From positions 2,909,419 to 2,973,418 of the forward strand of contig NZ_OY781872.1 in assembly GCF_963677065.1 (NCBI RefSeq): a stretch of DNA of 64,000 bases, given 5' to 3'. The stretch comes from an uncultured Methanoregula sp. (GTDB lineage Archaea > Halobacteriota > Methanomicrobia > Methanomicrobiales > Methanospirillaceae). Numbering within the stretch: the stretch's first letter is position 1; each line of letters begins with the position of its first letter. The notes beneath the pieces are model-generated. The model searched no databases, was not told the origin of the DNA, and saw nothing but the letters and a program-made list of their open reading frames with translations. This document shows, piece after piece, positions 52,467-61,906 of the stretch. Position numbers and translations under genes: made by a program.

Positions 52467-54080
52467 ATGTCACAACAACTTGGCGGGCAGCAGATAATCA
52501 TTCTCAGGCAGGGAACAACGCGGAACCGCGGGCAGGAAGCCCAGAACAACAACATTGCCGCAGCAAAGGCAGTGGCAAACGCAGTCCGGTCCACCCTCGG
52601 GCCAAAAGGCATGGACAAGATGCTCATCGATGGTATCGGGGAGATCACCATCACCAACGATGGCGCAACCATCCTGCAGCAGATGGACATCGAGCACCCT
52701 GCAGCAAAGATGATGGTCGAGATTGCAAAAACCCAGGACAAGGAAGTGGGCGATGGCACGACATCGGCGGTCGTTCTTGCCGGGGAACTTTTGAAAAACG
52801 CGGAGTATCTCCTCAATCAGAAGATTCACCCGACCGTTATTGCGGAGGGATACCAGCAGGCTGCGGCAAAATCCCAGGAGATCCTGGCAAAATTTGCGGT
52901 TGCCGTGAAACAGGGCGACCGCGTGATGCTCAAAAAAGTTGCAGAAACCGCGATCAGCGGCAAAGGAGCCGAGGCTTACAAGGATCTTCTCTGCGATATG
53001 GTCGTCGATGCCATAACACGGGTCACCGATGACGATGGCAGTGTTGATATTGCGCACGTGAACGTTTTAAAGAAAGTCGGGGGCGCGATAGAAGATACTG
53101 TGCTTGTCGAAGGGATGGTCATCGACAAGGAACGCTCGCACCCGTCAATGCCAAAGGAAGTGAAGGATGCAAAAATCCTTCTCCTCAACGCAGCCCTCGA
53201 ATACAAAAAGACCGAAGTGAATGCCAAGATCAATATCTCCCGGCCCGAGCAGGTGCAGGCATTTTTAGACGAGGACCAGCAGATGATCCAGGTCATGGCG
53301 GACAAAGTGATCCGGACGGGTGCAACGGTGGTTTTCTGTGCAAAAGGTATCGATGATACTGCCCAGCACTATCTTGCAAAAGCCGGCATTCTTGCCGCCC
53401 GCAGGGTCAAGAAGAGCGACATGGACAATCTCTCGCGGGCAACCGGAGCCACGGTGGCAAACAGCCTCGATGCCATAGCGCCGGCCGATCTCGGGTTTGC
53501 AGGTCTTGTCGAAGAGAAGAAACTCTCCGGCCAGGAGATGATCTCGGTCTCGCACTGCAAAAACCCAAAATCGGTCTCCCTGATCATCCGGGGAGGGTCG
53601 GAACATATCATCGACGAGCTCGAACGGGCGGTCCACGATGCCCTCATGGTAGTGAGCGTTGTTGTAAAGGACAAAAAGATAGTCCCAGGTGGCGGAGCAC
53701 CGGAGATCGAACTTTCGCGCGAATTGCACCGGTATGCGGCAACAGCCGGTGGCCGGATCCAGATCGCGATCGAAGCCTTTGCAAAAGCGCTCGAGGTAAT
53801 TCCCCGAACGCTTGCCGAGAACGCAGGTCTCGATCCCATCGACATGATCGTTGCAATCCGGGCTGCTCATGAGTCCGGGAAGAAGACCTTTGGTCTCGAT
53901 GTCCTTGAGGGCAGACCGGTCGATATGCTCAAAGCCGGCGTTGTCGAGCCCCTCCGGGTCAAGACGCAGGCCATCTCAAGCGCTGCCGAAGCAGCGGTCA
54001 TGATCCTGCGTATCGACGATGTCATCGCCTCGGCGCGATCCGCGGGACCGCAGGGCGGGATGCCCCCGGGGAGGGGTTAA
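52467..54080 (+). CDS. thsA: Thermosome subunit (group II chaperonin)
   Basis: This 537-residue ATP-dependent chaperonin folds proteins inside a double-ring cage. The N-terminus has [32 protein letters not shown]-binding segments include TNDGATIL and [15 protein letters not shown]; the apical and intermediate domains follow, with a late [13 protein letters not shown]. The C-terminal tail ends in GGMPPGRG, typical of archaeal thermosomes. A GAGG ribosome binding site precedes the start. Other subunits may exist outside the window. Confidence 0.97.
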   Translation: MSQQLGGQQIIILRQGTTRNRGQEAQNNNIAAAKAVANAVRSTLGPKGMDKMLIDGIGEITITNDGATILQQMDIEHPAAKMMVEIAKTQDKEVGDGTTSAVVLAGELLKNAEYLLNQKIHPTVIAEGYQQAAAKSQEILAKFAVAVKQGDRVMLKKVAETAISGKGAEAYKDLLCDMVVDAITRVTDDDGSVDIAHVNVLKKVGGAIEDTVLVEGMVIDKERSHPSMPKEVKDAKILLLNAALEYKKTEVNAKINISRPEQVQAFLDEDQQMIQVMADKVIRTGATVVFCAKGIDDTAQHYLAKAGILAARRVKKSDMDNLSRATGATVANSLDAIAPADLGFAGLVEEKKLSGQEMISVSHCKNPKSVSLIIRGGSEHIIDELERAVHDALMVVSVVVKDKKIVPGGGAPEIELSRELHRYAATAGGRIQIAIEAFAKALEVIPRTLAENAGLDPIDMIVAIRAAHESGKKTFGLDVLEGRPVDMLKAGVVEPLRVKTQAISSAAEAAVMILRIDDVIASARSAGPQGGMPPGRG

Positions 54081-54126
54081 GCATGCCGGTCGCGACGGGG
54101 GAATGCCAGGATATGGGGGGATCCCT

Positions 54127-54423
54127 TTGAGCGTAACGGTAAAATTCATGCATTCAACCGGGGCGTTCCACTCCGGGGAGTTCGTCTCTCTTGACCTGGA
54201 CAAAATATCCCAGCTCAGGATAACCCGACAGCGCAATACCTGTGAACTCCTGGCCATAACCCCGGAAAATCCCCAGCCGAACCAGCCGTATTCGATTGCC
54301 CGGAGGGACCGGGAGAACCAGCTGGAGGCAATCCTGCAGGATCTCCGGCAGCTCAGGACAGAGAAGAGAGCGATCACGTACGAGATAACCGATACCGGGA
54401 TCAGCCGGATAAATACCGGATAG
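54127..54423 (+). CDS. Hypothetical protein downstream of thermosome
   Basis: This protein of about 98 residues is not recognised. It probably starts with TTG 54127 after GGGGGGAT; ATG 54148 is an alternative. It has KFMHSTGAFHSGEFVSLDLDKISQLR and an acidic, helical C-terminal part ending RAITYEITDTGI. It sits 46 nt after the thermosome in the same direction, so it may share its transcript. It could be a small chaperone-associated or regulatory protein, but that is speculation. Confidence 0.55.
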   Translation: MSVTVKFMHSTGAFHSGEFVSLDLDKISQLRITRQRNTCELLAITPENPQPNQPYSIARRDRENQLEAILQDLRQLRTEKRAITYEITDTGISRINTG

Positions 54424-54562
54424 CCGGGACCAGGACGCCGTGTCCGGGAGGGTGGGGCCGCTTTGTATCCCGGTATGTATCCCGGTATGGATCAATACCG
54501 GTTTCCCCTCAAAATTTATTTTTCACCCATCGCTTTATCATCAGGAAGCAGGAGTATTGCTT

Positions 54563-54841
54563 ATGTCACCGCGACACGAACCAGAATCCCACTCTCGTGA
54601 TCCGCAGTCACACCCCGGATCGCAGACCGGCCAGGACAAGGAACGCCACGATGAGGAAGAACAGCACCACCCGATGGCAAATCCGCATCCCCACCCGGCT
54701 CACCACCCGCAGGCAAAACCTGTGCTTCCCAAAAGGCACGATGCCCATTCCCATCCCCATGGCGATGAGCTGCCGGCCCACACAAATCCCCCGGGCCCCC
54801 TCAAACCTTCCAAGAAAATGACAAAAACCGGAAAATCATAA
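54563..54841 (+). CDS. Histidine-rich small protein
   Basis: This 92-residue protein is dominated by histidine, proline and charged residues, with runs such as HPHPAHHPQ and HDAHSHPHGDE. It has no membrane segment. Histidine-rich proteins of this kind may bind nickel, zinc or cobalt, and nickel is in high demand in methanogens; this is inferred. ATG 54563 has GGAG at about 54551-54554. It lies 140 nt after the thermosome-adjacent hypothetical gene. Confidence 0.65.
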   Translation: MSPRHEPESHSRDPQSHPGSQTGQDKERHDEEEQHHPMANPHPHPAHHPQAKPVLPKRHDAHSHPHGDELPAHTNPPGPLKPSKKMTKTGKS

Positions 54842-54911
54842 CCGTGCTCCGGGCAGTGGCAAGCTGGATCCGGGATCTCGAAGACAGCACCCGGGCCTCC
54901 TGAAAAAGCGA

Positions 54912-55124
54912 TCATCTTTTTTTGAGTTTTTCAATAAGCCCGCTGACCGTTTCTTTTGCCGCCTTTGTCGCCGCTTCATCGCGTTCGAGCGTGAGGGTAA
55001 CAACATCGCCCTCCCGGGTGCCGGGCGGCAGGAGGGATACAGGTACGCTGATCCTGGCCGGCTCGCCTTCGCAGGCGATCAGGACGGCTACCGGTCCCTC
55101 GATCCGGTCGACCGCAGCCTTCAT
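54912..55124 (-). CDS. DUF3006 family protein
   Basis: This 70-residue protein (MKAAVDRIEGPVAVLIACEGEPARISVPVSLLP opening, with a basic helical tail) matches DUF3006, which often accompanies ComEC/MBL-type proteins. It overlaps the upstream gene by 4 nt, so the two are cotranslated. Its role is unknown; regulation or stabilisation of the MBL protein is possible. Confidence 0.8.
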   Translation of the reverse strand: MKAAVDRIEGPVAVLIACEGEPARISVPVSLLPPGTREGDVVTLTLERDEAATKAAKETVSGLIEKLKKR

Positions 55125-56539
55125 GCAGCGCGTCCCCCGGAGTTCCGGTCAATGATCGTTCCTGCGCCGTCACGGAGGATCGCCTCGTCGCCGCTGTTGC
55201 CCCAGACCGGCTCGCTCCTGCCCATGAAAAGCGCGGTATCGTTCATCATCCCGGATCCCGTGTACACGGTCACCGATGAGGATGGCAGCAGGACGAAGGC
55301 CGGGAATACATAGAGGCCGGTGCTGGTCCTGTCGGAGAGCGTCCAGCCGGCTATCAGCACCGGCCCGTCCCCCTGGTTGGTGAGCCGGACCCATTCGCCG
55401 TTCAGGTTCTGCCGGTCATCCCCCGGGGCGTCGAAGCGGGTCCCGCTGATATGCACAAACGAGGCATTGCCGATCTGCACGGGGGGTACGGTGAATGACG
55501 GGACAGGAACCGTGATGTTGGCCGGCATCGCAGGAACGGTAACGCTGGCATTCACCGGCAGGGGGGGAAGGGTGACCGAAGGTACAGTAATGCGGGGAAC
55601 AACAGTGCCCGGCGGCGTTATCCCGCCGGATCCCTTCTCCGTGGTCACCGAGTAAGTGACCCCGTCGGTCCGGACGAGAACCGTGCCGTTGAGGTCAGTC
55701 CGGTACACGACAGCACCGGCATTTTTCAGATTCTGCAGCGCCTCGTTATGGGGATGGCCGTACGGGTTGTCCTTTCCCACTTCAATGACCGCAACTTCCG
55801 GGTTCACCCGGGAGAGGAAGGCGGGGGACGTCGAGTACCGGCTCCCATGGTGGCCGACTTTGAGGATCTCGGCATCGAGATTGTAGCCGGTCTTTGCAAG
55901 CGCTGCCTCGGCCTCGCCGCCCATATCGCCGGTCAGGAGGAAATCGATCGTGCCATAGGAGATCCGGAGCACGATCGAGTTCTGGTTCGGGTCATCCCCG
56001 TAACGTTCAGATGCCGGGGAGAGGACAAAGATCCGTAACGCCGGATCGATCTCGATGGTCTGGCCCTGTACAGCAACGGTGTACGGGATATGCCGGGCCT
56101 CGATCGTTTCCAAATACTGCGAGTACACGGGGGACGGGTGGGGAAGACCGGTATCCAGCACTTTTTTGACCGGGAATGCCGCGAGCACTTCCTTCATCCC
56201 GCCGATATGGTCGGAGTGGGGATGGGTTGCCACCAGGAGATCGATCTGCGTAACGCCGAGTCTCTGCAGGTCAGCAACAACGAGATCGCCTTTGCCGATC
56301 TCGCCAGCATCGATCAGGATCGTCTTGTTTTCGAACACCAGCAGTTCCGAGTCGCCCTGGCCGACGTCGAGAAAGTAGACGGACAACTTCCCGTCATTGG
56401 ATCCCTGGTGCGAGCCCGCCTGAGAACCGGAAATGCCGGTGCAGCCCGAAAGAACCGTGCAGGAAAAAAGGAGAAGGAGAATGCAGACGGCAAGCGCTGC
56501 CGGCCCACGGGTATCCGGTCTCATGGCGGGCTGAGTCAT
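55121..56539 (-). CDS. Secreted ComEC-like metallo-beta-lactamase protein with lamin-tail domain
   Basis: This 472-residue protein has a signal peptide/lipobox (LLLLFSCTVLSGCTG), an MBL domain with ATHPHSDHIGG, and a later metal ligand set (LLTGDMGGEAE and KVGHHGSRYS), as in the extracellular ComEC domain. A linker follows, then a C-terminal lamin-tail domain (GEWVRLTNQGDGPVLIAGWTLSDRTSTGLYVFP). It should hydrolyse phosphodiester or related bonds outside the cell, perhaps nucleic acid. DUF3006 is its partner gene. Confidence 0.88.
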   Translation of the reverse strand: MTQPAMRPDTRGPAALAVCILLLLFSCTVLSGCTGISGSQAGSHQGSNDGKLSVYFLDVGQGDSELLVFENKTILIDAGEIGKGDLVVADLQRLGVTQIDLLVATHPHSDHIGGMKEVLAAFPVKKVLDTGLPHPSPVYSQYLETIEARHIPYTVAVQGQTIEIDPALRIFVLSPASERYGDDPNQNSIVLRISYGTIDFLLTGDMGGEAEAALAKTGYNLDAEILKVGHHGSRYSTSPAFLSRVNPEVAVIEVGKDNPYGHPHNEALQNLKNAGAVVYRTDLNGTVLVRTDGVTYSVTTEKGSGGITPPGTVVPRITVPSVTLPPLPVNASVTVPAMPANITVPVPSFTVPPVQIGNASFVHISGTRFDAPGDDRQNLNGEWVRLTNQGDGPVLIAGWTLSDRTSTGLYVFPAFVLLPSSSVTVYTGSGMMNDTALFMGRSEPVWGNSGDEAILRDGAGTIIDRNSGGRAA

Positions 56540-57850
56540 CTACGAGGACTGCGCCCTTTTTACGAGGTTCGATGCAGCAGATGCCGCGCCTTTGAGGATC
56601 GCTTCCTCTCCCGGGATCTCACGGTTGAGCATGAGCACCCTTCCATTGCAGATGGTGGTCTCGACCGATCCGCCGCTGCAGGCATAGACGAGGTTCGAGG
56701 TTGCATTGTGGAGCGGGACATTGCACGCCGTCTTGGCAGAGACAAGGACGATATCGGCTGGTGTGCCGACTGCAAGCATCCCGGTGCCAAAACCAAGTGC
56801 CTTTGCCCCGTTCGCGGTCGCCATCTTCAGGGCTTCTGCGGCCGGGAGCACGGTCGGGTTGTTCCAGAAGAACTTCTGGAGGAGGGCTGCAATCTTGGCT
56901 TCCTCGAACATGTCCAGGTTGTTGTTGGAGGCGCAGCCGTCCGTGCCAAGGCAGGGGTTGGCCCCGGCCGCAGCAAGCGATGCGTAGGGCATGGCCCGGT
57001 TGGTTGCCAGTTTCATGTTGCTTGCCGGGTTGTGCGAGACCGAGACGCCCCGCTTCCCGAGGAGCGAGCATTCCGCTTCATCAAGCCAGCAGCAGTGGGC
57101 AGCGACCGTTTTTGCAGTGAGGACCCCGCAGTCATCGAGATGGGCTGCCGGGCTCTTCTTGTGCTGGGAGATGCAGTCGGTTACTTCCTTCTCGGTCTCG
57201 GAGAGGTGGATGTGGATGCCGATCTTCTGCTCCTTTGCAAACTCGGCGCACCATTTCAGGCCCTGGGGGGAGACCGTGTAGAGGGCGTGGGGGCCGACCG
57301 CGGTTTTGATCCGGGGATTGTTCATCGTGCGGACCTGGGCTGCGAGTTTCTCGGTGGCTTTGCACTCGTTCTCGCGCTTCTCGTCATTGAAGAGATCGAT
57401 GAACCCGTACGAGAGCACCGCACGGATACCGGTCTCGTCCACGGCCTTTGCAGCCTCGTCCATGAAGAAGTACATGTCGTTGAACGCGGTTGTCCCGCTC
57501 CGGATCATCTCAAGGCAGGCAAGCTTTGTTCCCCAGTACACATCCTCGCCTTCCAGGTGCGCTTCAAGGGGCCAGATCTTCTGGGAGAGCCAGTCCTGCA
57601 GGATCATGTCGTCCGCGTAACCCCGCAGGAGCGTCATCGCCGCATGGGTGTGGGTGTTGACAAGCCCCGGGAGCGCAATGGCCCCGTCGCCGTCGATCAT
57701 GACATCCGCTTCACCCTTGTGCTCCGACCGGGTCTTCTCCCCGATGCCCCGGATCGTTCCCTGTTCGTCAATGAAAATATCGGCCGCTTTCCCGTCGATC
57801 ACCACATTCGTGATGAGCAGGGAGCGTTTTTTTGCAAATATCTCGTCCAT
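56540..57850 (-). CDS. 5'-methylthioadenosine/S-adenosylhomocysteine deaminase
   Basis: This 436-residue amidohydrolase deaminates 5'-methylthioadenosine and S-adenosylhomocysteine (and perhaps 5'-deoxyadenosine) in methanogens (DadD/MtaD type). Metal ligands are in NTHTHAAMTLLRGYADD (H67, H69), HIHLSETEKE, AHCCWLDEAE and LGTDGCASNNNLDMFEE. The next gene is a nucleoside phosphorylase that uses the product. The gene begins 23 nt after that gene's end. Confidence 0.92.
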   Translation of the reverse strand: MDEIFAKKRSLLITNVVIDGKAADIFIDEQGTIRGIGEKTRSEHKGEADVMIDGDGAIALPGLVNTHTHAAMTLLRGYADDMILQDWLSQKIWPLEAHLEGEDVYWGTKLACLEMIRSGTTAFNDMYFFMDEAAKAVDETGIRAVLSYGFIDLFNDEKRENECKATEKLAAQVRTMNNPRIKTAVGPHALYTVSPQGLKWCAEFAKEQKIGIHIHLSETEKEVTDCISQHKKSPAAHLDDCGVLTAKTVAAHCCWLDEAECSLLGKRGVSVSHNPASNMKLATNRAMPYASLAAAGANPCLGTDGCASNNNLDMFEEAKIAALLQKFFWNNPTVLPAAEALKMATANGAKALGFGTGMLAVGTPADIVLVSAKTACNVPLHNATSNLVYACSGGSVETTICNGRVLMLNREIPGEEAILKGAASAASNLVKRAQSS

Positions 57851-57873
57851 ATCAATCGTCCGATTCCTGCCAC

Positions 57874-58554
57874 TTAAGCCATTTCTCTGATGATGGTATT
57901 CAGAATCTCTCCGGTCCGCTCCCGGTACTGCCGGGAGATCTCCAGCACCTCATCCCACGAGAGGGGGGCATCGGTGAGCCCGTTTGCATAATTGTCCACC
58001 GTGGAGATGGCGGCAAACGGCATCCCGAGTTCCCGGGCAAGCGTTGCCTCGGATGCAAGGGTCATTCCCACGAGATCGGCAACCTTCGCTAAGGCCTTAA
58101 TCTCGGCTGCGGTCTCGAAGCGCGGCCCCCGGGTCTGGACATACGTGCCGCCCAGGCGCGATTCGGGAACTGCACGGTGCAGGGCTTCTGAGAGTTCCCG
58201 GGAGAGTTCCAGCATGACATGCACGACCGCGTGGTCATGGATGGAGGGGACATCAGCGAGGCTGATGTAATCCGCAGGAATAACAAGCGCCCCCGGTGCC
58301 ATATCCGGGTTCATGGACCCCGACGAACCGAACGCAACAATCCGGTCAACGCCGGCGATTGCGAGCGCTGCCAGGTTTGCCCGGAAATTGACCCGGTGCG
58401 GGGGCCGGTCGTGCTGGTGCCGCATAAGGAGGACAATGTCCCCGACCAGGAGATCGGTGTTCCCGAACGGGGTATGGACCGTGCGGGTCTCAAGCTCCGG
58501 CAGCTTTGCAAAGAGGAGGCTTGTTCCCCCGATGATCCCAAGCATCAGGAACAC
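57874..58554 (-). CDS. Methylthioinosine/methylthioadenosine phosphorylase
   Basis: This 226-residue protein is a purine nucleoside phosphorylase of the MTAP family: GIIGGTSLLFAK, VHTPFGNTDLLVGDIVLLMRHQHD, DMAPGALVIPADY, GMTLASEATLARELG and AAISTVDNYANG. In methanogens the partner deaminase converts methylthioadenosine to methylthioinosine, and this phosphorylase splits it. The start could be ATG 58554 or 58545. The two genes are adjacent and same strand, forming a salvage operon. Confidence 0.9.
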   Translation of the reverse strand: MFLMLGIIGGTSLLFAKLPELETRTVHTPFGNTDLLVGDIVLLMRHQHDRPPHRVNFRANLAALAIAGVDRIVAFGSSGSMNPDMAPGALVIPADYISLADVPSIHDHAVVHVMLELSRELSEALHRAVPESRLGGTYVQTRGPRFETAAEIKALAKVADLVGMTLASEATLARELGMPFAAISTVDNYANGLTDAPLSWDEVLEISRQYRERTGEILNTIIREMA

Positions 58555-58720
58555 GTCCTGTCATCCAAAAACGTTACCGGTCTATATGTCCGCATCCTAC
58601 CCTGCATGGTATCCCCTGCGCAGGAGAATGGTTGGCGGGATCTGCACTAATATTTAGCTGCCCGCCCCGTTTTCTGGGACACAAACGTATTTGGCAATCA
58701 GTCCCAAGAGATCATATCAT

Positions 58721-59857
58721 ATGGGCATCTTTCTTTCCGTCAGCGAAGAGACGATAAAAAACGGAGACTGCACGGATATTTACTTTGTCCGGACTGAAGA
58801 GACGCTTGTACAGGACAATCTCAACCCGGACGTTGTCGTGGAAGTGACGGCGGCATCCCTGCCGGAGCCGTGGGCGGTCTTCTGCGGCCTTTCGGATGTT
58901 GTCGCCCTGCTCGAAGGAGTACCGGTCACGGTCGACGCCATGCCCGAAGGAACGGTCTTCTTCCCGGGGGATCCGGTCCTCCGCATCACCGGGAAGTACC
59001 GCGACTTCTGCCGGTACGAGACTGCCATCCTCGGCTTTCTGTGCCATGCCTCGGGCATAGCAACCGCGGCAGCCCATATCAGGATCGCAGCCGGCACCCG
59101 GCCGGTGTACTCATTCGGCTCGCGCCGCCAGCACCCGGCAATTGCCGCCATGATCGAACGGTCGGCCTGGATTGGCGGGGTTGACGGGGTCTCCAACACC
59201 TGTGCACCGGAAGGAATGCCGGTGGTCGGGACCATGCCCCACGCGTTTGTTATGTGCTACAAGAAACCGGAAGATGCCTGGCGCTCGTTCAACCGCCATG
59301 CCCCAAAGGATGTGCAGCGGATCATGCTCTGCGACACGTACTGCGATGAGAAGTCCGAATCGCTCCGGGCAGCGCAGTGCGGCGCCTCGGCAGTCCGGCT
59401 CGACACCCCGAGATCGCGGAGGGGCAACATGCGCGCCATCATCGAGGAGGTCCGCTGGGAACTCAACATGCACGGGCACACGAGCGTGAAGATCTTCCTC
59501 TCGGGGGGCGTGACCCGCGAGGACGTGCTCGCGTACAAAGATATCGTCGATGCATTCGGCGTTGGCGGCGCGATTGCCAATGCGCCGGTCATCGACTTCT
59601 CCCTGGACATCGTGGAGATCGATGGAAAAGCCAAGGCGAAACGGGGCAAAAGGAGCGGGGTAAAACAGGTGTACGACCTTGTCTGCGGCAACAGGAGGAC
59701 GCTTCCGGTCTCGTCGGTCCCGCCCGCAGGGGCCACGCCGCTCATCACCCGGTTCATCGAGAACGGGACGATCGTGAGCCGGCCCGACATGCAGGACGCC
59801 CGCGCCCGCATGCAGAAAAAGATGGTTTCACTTGCCGAATCCAGTACCAAAAAGTGA
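58721..59857 (+). CDS. pncB: Nicotinate phosphoribosyltransferase
   Basis: This 378-residue protein makes nicotinate mononucleotide from nicotinate and PRPP for NAD synthesis. Family motifs include SVSEETIKNGDCTDIYFVRT, FPGDPVLRITGKYRDFCRYETAILGFLCHASGIATAA, SFGSRRQHPAIAAMIERSAWIGGVDGVSN and later SGGVTREDVLAYKDI and FGVGGAI. ATG 58721 is preferred; upstream in-frame codons lack a family match. It is divergent from the salvage operon. Confidence 0.92.
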   Translation: MGIFLSVSEETIKNGDCTDIYFVRTEETLVQDNLNPDVVVEVTAASLPEPWAVFCGLSDVVALLEGVPVTVDAMPEGTVFFPGDPVLRITGKYRDFCRYETAILGFLCHASGIATAAAHIRIAAGTRPVYSFGSRRQHPAIAAMIERSAWIGGVDGVSNTCAPEGMPVVGTMPHAFVMCYKKPEDAWRSFNRHAPKDVQRIMLCDTYCDEKSESLRAAQCGASAVRLDTPRSRRGNMRAIIEEVRWELNMHGHTSVKIFLSGGVTREDVLAYKDIVDAFGVGGAIANAPVIDFSLDIVEIDGKAKAKRGKRSGVKQVYDLVCGNRRTLPVSSVPPAGATPLITRFIENGTIVSRPDMQDARARMQKKMVSLAESSTKK

Positions 59858-59905
59858 GAAAGACGAACAATTCTTTTAACCTATGGCATCCAAGTAGTTA
59901 GGAGC

Positions 59906-59977
59906 GGGCCGGTAGATCAGTGGTAGATCGCTTCCTTGGCATGGAAGAGGCCGCGGGTTCAATTCCCGCCCGGTCCA
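59906..59977 (+). tRNA. tRNA-Ala (GGC)
   Basis: The acceptor GGGCCGG pairs with CCGGTCC (one G-U). The D arm is GATC-AGTGGTA-GATC, the anticodon stem CTTCC/GGAAG holds loop TTGGCAT with anticodon GGC, and the T arm is GCGGG-TTCAATT-CCCGC. Discriminator A is at 59977 with no CCA encoded. The rest of the gap up to 60209 has no gene. Confidence 0.95.
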
Positions 59978-60209
59978 TCCCGTTTCGTTTTTCATCGTGC
60001 TTCCGCGTCAGGGTGACCTGTGCATTCCGGGCGGCGGGATTTCATCTCTTTGCCACCCGCAACCGGCGTGTTGTTCTGCGCAGGGTAATTACGGAATGCT
60101 TATAGAACAGCGGTTTGATATACTCGGCTGAGATAAAAAATAGTGACAGGAATCAGGGCGTGCGGCATCCCGCGGGACGTCCTGACCGGTGCGGGATTCC
60201 GGAGAACCG

Positions 60210-61586
60210 ATGACCACAGCCAGATCTTCATCCACAACAGAACCAGAGGAGATGCAGGCAGCGCTGAGCTCCCCGGCCAACCGGACGGTTCTCGTTGTTG
60301 AGGACAGCCGTACCCAGGCCGAGTACCTTGCCCACATCTTACAAGAGAAAGGTTACACCGTGCTGATGGCGGCAAGCGGCCAGGAAGCCCTGGACCGGAT
60401 CAGGAAGGATCATCCGGCCATTGTGCTGACGGACATTGTCATGCCCGGGATGGACGGGTACGAGCTCTGCCGGAAGATCAAGACCGGACCGGCCATGGCC
60501 GGAATCCGGGTCATTCTCGTAACGCAGCTCTTCGATCCCGGAGATGTCTTACGGGGGCTCGAAGCCGGGGCGGACAATTTCATCATCAAACCCTTCGATC
60601 CCGAACAGGTGTACTCCCATATCGAGGCAGCGTTTACCATGGCCGGTTCGCCGGACGCCGAAGGCCCGCAGCCGGACATGGAGTTTGTTTTTGCCGGCAG
60701 GTCCCACAGGATAACATCGGGCCGGGCACGGATCCTCAACATCCTCCTCTCCACGTACGAATATGCTGTCAGGAAAAATGCCGAACTCCAGGAGACGCAG
60801 GAGACGCTCAGTTCTACCAACGAGGAGCTCACCGCCACCATGGAGGAGCTGACCACGTCAATGGATGAACTTCATGCGGCCAATAAAAACTTAATGAGCG
60901 AGAATGCCGAGCGGGGCAGGGTGGAGCGGGCGCTTGCCGACGCCAACAGCAAACTCAACCTGATGACCAGCATCACAAGGCATGATATCAACAACCAGAT
61001 CCTCGCCCTCCAGGCCTACATCGATCTCTCGGAGATGAGGATCAACGACCCGACAGTCCTGGATTATATCAAGAAAGAGCGGCTCGCCGTCCAGACCATC
61101 CAGAAGCAGATCGAGTTCACCAAGACCTACGAAGCGATTGGCGGATCAACCCCGCAGTGGCAGGAAATAAGGACGATCCTCGAACCGCTCAAGCCGTACC
61201 TGGAAACGGCAGGGATCGCGCTTGAGATACCGGATGAGCCGACCAAGATCTATGCCGATGCCCTCCTCCCGAAAGTTTTTGAGAACCTTGTCGACAACTC
61301 CATCCGGCATGGCAGGCAGGTCAGGCGCATTGCGATCACCTCGCACGTACAGAAGAACGGGAGCCTGTGCATCGATTACCGCGACGACGGCGAAGGGGTG
61401 GCCGAGCATGAGAAAGAACGGATCTTCTCGAAAGGCTATGGGAAAAATACCGGCCTTGGCCTCTTCCTCTCCCGCGTCATCCTCGGGATCACCGGCATCA
61501 CCATCCGGGAGATCGGTGTGTTCAGGAAAGGCGTGCATTTTGAGATTGTGGTTCCCCCGGAAGGGTTCAGGACCCTTGACACCTGA
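60210..61586 (+). CDS. Hybrid receiver-histidine kinase
   Basis: This 458-residue protein starts with a receiver domain (TVLVVEDSRTQAEYLAHILQEKGY; phosphoacceptor D75 in LTDIVMPGMDGYELC), then a coiled-coil linker (about residues 190-245, rich in EELTATMEELTTSMDELHAAN) and a histidine-kinase module. The phosphoacceptor box SITRHDINNQILALQ has H258; the HATPase has ENLVDNSIRHGRQ, DDGEGVAEHEKERIF and GKNTGLGLFLS. ATG 60210 has GGAG at 60201-60204. It is soluble, with no membrane helix. Confidence 0.92.
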   Translation: MTTARSSSTTEPEEMQAALSSPANRTVLVVEDSRTQAEYLAHILQEKGYTVLMAASGQEALDRIRKDHPAIVLTDIVMPGMDGYELCRKIKTGPAMAGIRVILVTQLFDPGDVLRGLEAGADNFIIKPFDPEQVYSHIEAAFTMAGSPDAEGPQPDMEFVFAGRSHRITSGRARILNILLSTYEYAVRKNAELQETQETLSSTNEELTATMEELTTSMDELHAANKNLMSENAERGRVERALADANSKLNLMTSITRHDINNQILALQAYIDLSEMRINDPTVLDYIKKERLAVQTIQKQIEFTKTYEAIGGSTPQWQEIRTILEPLKPYLETAGIALEIPDEPTKIYADALLPKVFENLVDNSIRHGRQVRRIAITSHVQKNGSLCIDYRDDGEGVAEHEKERIFSKGYGKNTGLGLFLSRVILGITGITIREIGVFRKGVHFEIVVPPEGFRTLDT

Positions 61587-61906
61587 TCGAGAGCTGCTTT
61601 TTCGGTCCGGCAGAGATCATTCGTTGTGCGTACCCGAATGGAATTGGTGAGGGTGACCCCCGCTCTCCCCCAACAAAAGGCAGCTCACGGGGAAAAGCCC
61701 CCATGATCCTTATAAAAAAAACCTGTGGGTTCCTGCAATCTCGTGCTCCACGGGGCGGCGAGAGCGCCCCCAGCCCCATCCCCACCACATTCCTCCTTTT
61801 GCAGGGTTCTGCAGAGCAGTTTTTTTTATAACCGGGCATTCCGGATCCCCGGCCCCGGTCTGACGTACTTTTTTATAGTTATGGATTAAGGGTAAGTCTG
61901 AAGCTT
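61587..61906 (+). other. 320-nt gene-free region carrying the dispersed repeat
   Basis: No gene is supported. Positions 61594-61673 carry an 80-nt repeat directly downstream of the kinase gene, in the same orientation (see 46084-46163). The rest holds short GC-rich pieces and T-runs. Confidence 0.55.
61594..61673 (+). repeat. Dispersed 80-nt repeat, copy near kinase
   Basis: The element begins CTGCTTTTTCGG and includes GAGATCATTCGTTGTGCG, GGTGAGGGTGACCCCC and GCTCTCCCCCAA. It aligns without gaps to the minus strand of 46084-46163. Both copies follow a gene's stop within a few nt. Confidence 0.6.
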
